Assembly (NCBI RefSeq): GCF_000834655.1
Contig: NZ_JXQQ01000119.1
Coordinates: 176,420-240,419 of the forward strand
DNA from: Variovorax paradoxus
GTDB lineage: Bacteria; Pseudomonadota; Gammaproteobacteria; Burkholderiales; Burkholderiaceae_C
Length of the DNA stretch: 64,000 nt
Direction of reading: 5' to 3'
Positions 61,937 through 64,000 of the stretch are shown here, piece by piece; the first letter of the stretch is position 1; every line of letters starts with the position of its first letter. Below the pieces are notes generated by a model, which made no database searches, was not told where the DNA came from, and was given only the letters and a program-made list of their open reading frames with translations. The position numbers and the translations under genes are program-made.

Positions 61937-64000
61937 TTATTTCCACTTCCAGCCGATACCGGCGTTGACGCCCCATTCCTTGCCGGTGGTCGAGAGACCC
62001 GCGCCCCAGGACATCTTGCCGTCGTCCGACAGCGCCTTGAAGGTCAGCGCCACGGCGCTGTAGCCCTTGTAGCTGCCGAAGCCCACGCCCACGGTCTTCT
62101 CGCCCGGGTAGAGCGTCGGCAGGTAGGTGCCCGACATCGCGAAGGCCATCGCGGAGCCCGAGTAGGCGATGCGCGCCACGTCGCCGACCTGGCTCTGCAC
62201 CTGGTTCAGCTGCTGCACGTTGACCGCGTCGTTCGGCAGGATGCCCGGCGCCACGTTGCTGATGCGCGTGCCGCCCGGTGCCTGGCCCGCACCCAGCGTG
62301 ATCTGGTTGTAGTTGACCGTCCCGTCGGGGTTGGTCGCGTACTGCACGCTGCTGGCCTTGGCCGATGCGGCGGCTGCCTTCAGCTGTGCGACGTTGGTCG
62401 CATCGCTGTCGGCCGAGCCGGCTGCAACGCCCGTGATCTGGCGGAACTGGCCGTTGGCTGCGTCGCCCACGGACACCGCGGCCTGCGTGCTGGTCGTGGC
62501 CCGGATGGCCGCTTCCTGCTGCGCATTCGCGCTGCCGGGGATATAGCCGGCCGCGCCTGCCGCGGTCGATGCCACCGAGCCCGAGCCCAGTGCGACGCCG
62601 CCGCTTTGCTGCACCACCGCGCCGAAGCCGATCGCCGTGCCCTTGGAGACGTTCTGCGCCTGGCTCAGCGGCGTGCCGCCCGCATCCGCGTTGTCGCCCA
62701 GCGCCACGCCGCCGCCACCTGCACGGGCGTTGGCACCGATGGCCTGCGAGCCCGTGGCCAATGCGCCGGTGCCGATGGCAATGGCGTTGGCACCCGTCGC
62801 TTGTGCGCCGAAGCCCACCGCCACCGCACCGTCGGCCGTCGCCTTCGCGCCGTTGCCGGCGGCGAAGGAGTTGGCGCCGCTGGCCAACGACTGCGGGCCG
62901 ATCGCCACGGCTTCCGCACCGCTGGCCACCGAATCACCGGCCGTCGAATTGGCGTGGAAGTACTTGGTGCCCTTGTCGTTGATCGTGTTGACCGTCGTGC
63001 TCAGGCTGCTGATGCTGCTTGTGGCGGTGCTCAGCCCTGTGGAGGTGGAGCTCGACAGGCTCGCGATGCCGCTGGTCGCGCCGCCCACGCTGGTGGACAG
63101 GCTGGCCAGGTTGCTGTCCGTCGTGCTCAGGCCGGTGGACAGGCTCGAGATGCTGCTGGTGGCAGTGCTCAGGCCGCTCGACGTCGAGGTCGACAGGCTG
63201 TTGACGTTGCTGTTCGTCGTGCTCAGGCCGGTCGACAGGCTGTCGACGCTGCTGGTCACGGTGCTCAGGCCCGTCGACAGGCTGTTGATGCTGCTCGTGG
63301 CAGTGCTCAGGCCGCTGGACGTGGAGGTCGAGAGGCTGTCGACGCTGCTGGTGACCGTGCTCAGGCCGGAAGACGTCGAGGTCGACAGGCTGTTGATGCT
63401 GCTCGTGGCGGTGCTCAGGCCGCTCGAGGTGGAGCTCGAGAGGCTGCTCACGTTGCTGTTCGTCGTGCTCAGGCCCGTGGACAGGCTCGAGATACCGCTG
63501 GTGGCGGTGCTCAGGCCTGTGGAGAGGCTGGCGATGCCGCTGGTCGCGGTGCTCAGGCCCGTAGACAGGCTGCCGATGCCACTGAACGCGGTGCTCAGGC
63601 CGATGGAAAGGCTGCCGATGCCGCTGGTCGCAGTGCTCAAGCCCGTGGAGAGGCTGCCGATGCTGCTCGTTGCCGTGCTCAAGCCGGACGACGTGGAGGT
63701 CGAGAGGCTGCTGACGGTGCTGTCTGTCGTGCTGAGGCCGGTCGAGAGGCTCGAGATGCCGCTGGTGGCGGTGCTCAGGCCGGACGAGGTCGAGGTGGAC
63801 AGGCTGCTCACGCTGCTGTTGGTCGAGCTGAGGCCGGTCGAGAGGCTCGAGATGCCGCTCGTCGCCGTGCTCAGGCCAGACGAGGTCGAGGTGGACAGGC
63901 TGCTCACGCTGCTGTTGGTCGAGCTGAGGCCAGTCGAGAGGCTCGAGATGCCGCTCGTCGCGGTGCTCAGACCGCTGGACGTCGACGTCGACAGGCTATC
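61937..64000 (-). CDS. YadA-type trimeric autotransporter adhesin (partial, N-terminus off the right edge)
   Basis: This is the C-terminal 687 residues of a trimeric autotransporter. From the edge: about 330 residues of Ser/Thr-rich coiled-coil stalk made of GLSTATS-type modules, a connector with DKGTKYFHANSTAGDS, and a YadA-like head of left-handed beta-roll repeats (AVAIGPQSLASGANSFAAGN, VAVGFGAQATGANAIAIGTG). After these come a neck and a short stalk with AVNVQQLNQVQSQVGDVAR. The last 70 residues are the YadA membrane anchor, ending GVNAGIGWKWK. Such proteins mediate attachment and autoaggregation. The signal peptide lies outside the window. Confidence 0.93.
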   Translation of the reverse strand, partial: DSLSTSTSSGLSTATSGISSLSTGLSSTNSSVSSLSTSTSSGLSTATSGISSLSTGLSSTNSSVSSLSTSTSSGLSTATSGISSLSTGLSTTDSTVSSLSTSTSSGLSTATSSIGSLSTGLSTATSGIGSLSIGLSTAFSGIGSLSTGLSTATSGIASLSTGLSTATSGISSLSTGLSTTNSNVSSLSSSTSSGLSTATSSINSLSTSTSSGLSTVTSSVDSLSTSTSSGLSTATSSINSLSTGLSTVTSSVDSLSTGLSTTNSNVNSLSTSTSSGLSTATSSISSLSTGLSTTDSNLASLSTSVGGATSGIASLSSSTSTGLSTATSSISSLSTTVNTINDKGTKYFHANSTAGDSVASGAEAVAIGPQSLASGANSFAAGNGAKATADGAVAVGFGAQATGANAIAIGTGALATGSQAIGANARAGGGGVALGDNADAGGTPLSQAQNVSKGTAIGFGAVVQQSGGVALGSGSVASTAAGAAGYIPGSANAQQEAAIRATTSTQAAVSVGDAANGQFRQITGVAAGSADSDATNVAQLKAAAASAKASSVQYATNPDGTVNYNQITLGAGQAPGGTRISNVAPGILPNDAVNVQQLNQVQSQVGDVARIAYSGSAMAFAMSGTYLPTLYPGEKTVGVGFGSYKGYSAVALTFKALSDDGKMSWGAGLSTTGKEWGVNAGIGWKWK
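63000..64000 (-). repeat. Tandem coding repeats of 42 and 54 bases in the adhesin stalk
   Basis: About 20 modules begin with Gly-Leu-Ser. Most have 14 residues (for example GLSTATSGISSLST) and others have 18 because STSS is added. At the right edge a 96-base unit (one 14 plus one 18 module) is present in two nearly identical copies: 63806-63874 and 63902-63970 differ at about two positions over 69 bases. Confidence 0.9.

Noticed and set aside
63000..64000. CRISPR array or satellite DNA in the repetitive right end.
   Set aside because: The repeats stay in one reading frame, encode a coiled-coil stalk and continue into a YadA head and anchor.

Overview
The window looks like chromosome of a high-GC betaproteobacterium of the family Comamonadaceae, most like Variovorax. 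This is inferred from gene content and from the conserved blocks rpsP-rimM-trmD-rplS, hda-pcnB-folK divergent from purM, kynB-kynU-kynA and argD-argF; no database search was possible. Coding density is very high and many neighbouring genes overlap by ATGA. No rRNA, tRNA, CRISPR array, insertion sequence or integrase was seen. The longest stretch without a firm gene is about 420 bases (23550-23973), and it holds one doubtful small ORF.

Layout. (1) 1-5.5 kb: a compact minus-strand operon of iorA, iorB, a VanB-type reductase and a Rieske oxygenase alpha subunit that is cut by the left edge. A marR gene is divergent from it, which suggests regulated breakdown of an indole or other aromatic compound. 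(2) 6.2-9.9 kb: a translationally coupled four-gene catabolic operon (opine-dehydrogenase-like, 3-hydroxyacyl-CoA dehydrogenase-like, alpha/beta hydrolase with an odd nucleophile elbow, zinc-free MDR reductase). (3) 10-28 kb: housekeeping genes, including a DEAD-box helicase with a structured leader, orn, an M48 protease, phhB, rsgA, hisC next to a cbiB-like gene, nudL, the rpsP operon, phosphate uptake (pit plus DUF47) and hda-pcnB-folK/purM. (4) 28-36 kb: a PerM-like transporter, an isochorismatase, a DJ-1/GlxA pair, and an ECF42-type sigma factor with two DGPF (YCII) proteins, a likely ECF42 promoter and an FGE-fold protein that lacks the catalytic cysteines. (5) 36-45 kb: murJ, rpsT, argD-argF and the kynurenine pathway. 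(6) 45-48 kb: a retron-like reverse transcriptase preceded by a run of strong hairpins and followed by a SUKH-ankyrin protein. (7) 48-58.7 kb: an FAD monooxygenase, feoAB with a Cys-rich partner, acnA, an XRE regulator with a divergent membrane protein, and a fadE-like dehydrogenase. (8) 58.9-64 kb: a secreted protein, two tandem DUF2827 proteins and the C-terminal part of a Ser/Thr-rich YadA-type trimeric adhesin that runs off the right edge.

The two most promising undescribed arrangements are the retron-like locus at 44.9-47.8 kb and the DUF2827 pair beside the Ser/Thr-rich adhesin at 58.9-64 kb, which could be an adhesin glycosylation system. Both functions are inferred from context.
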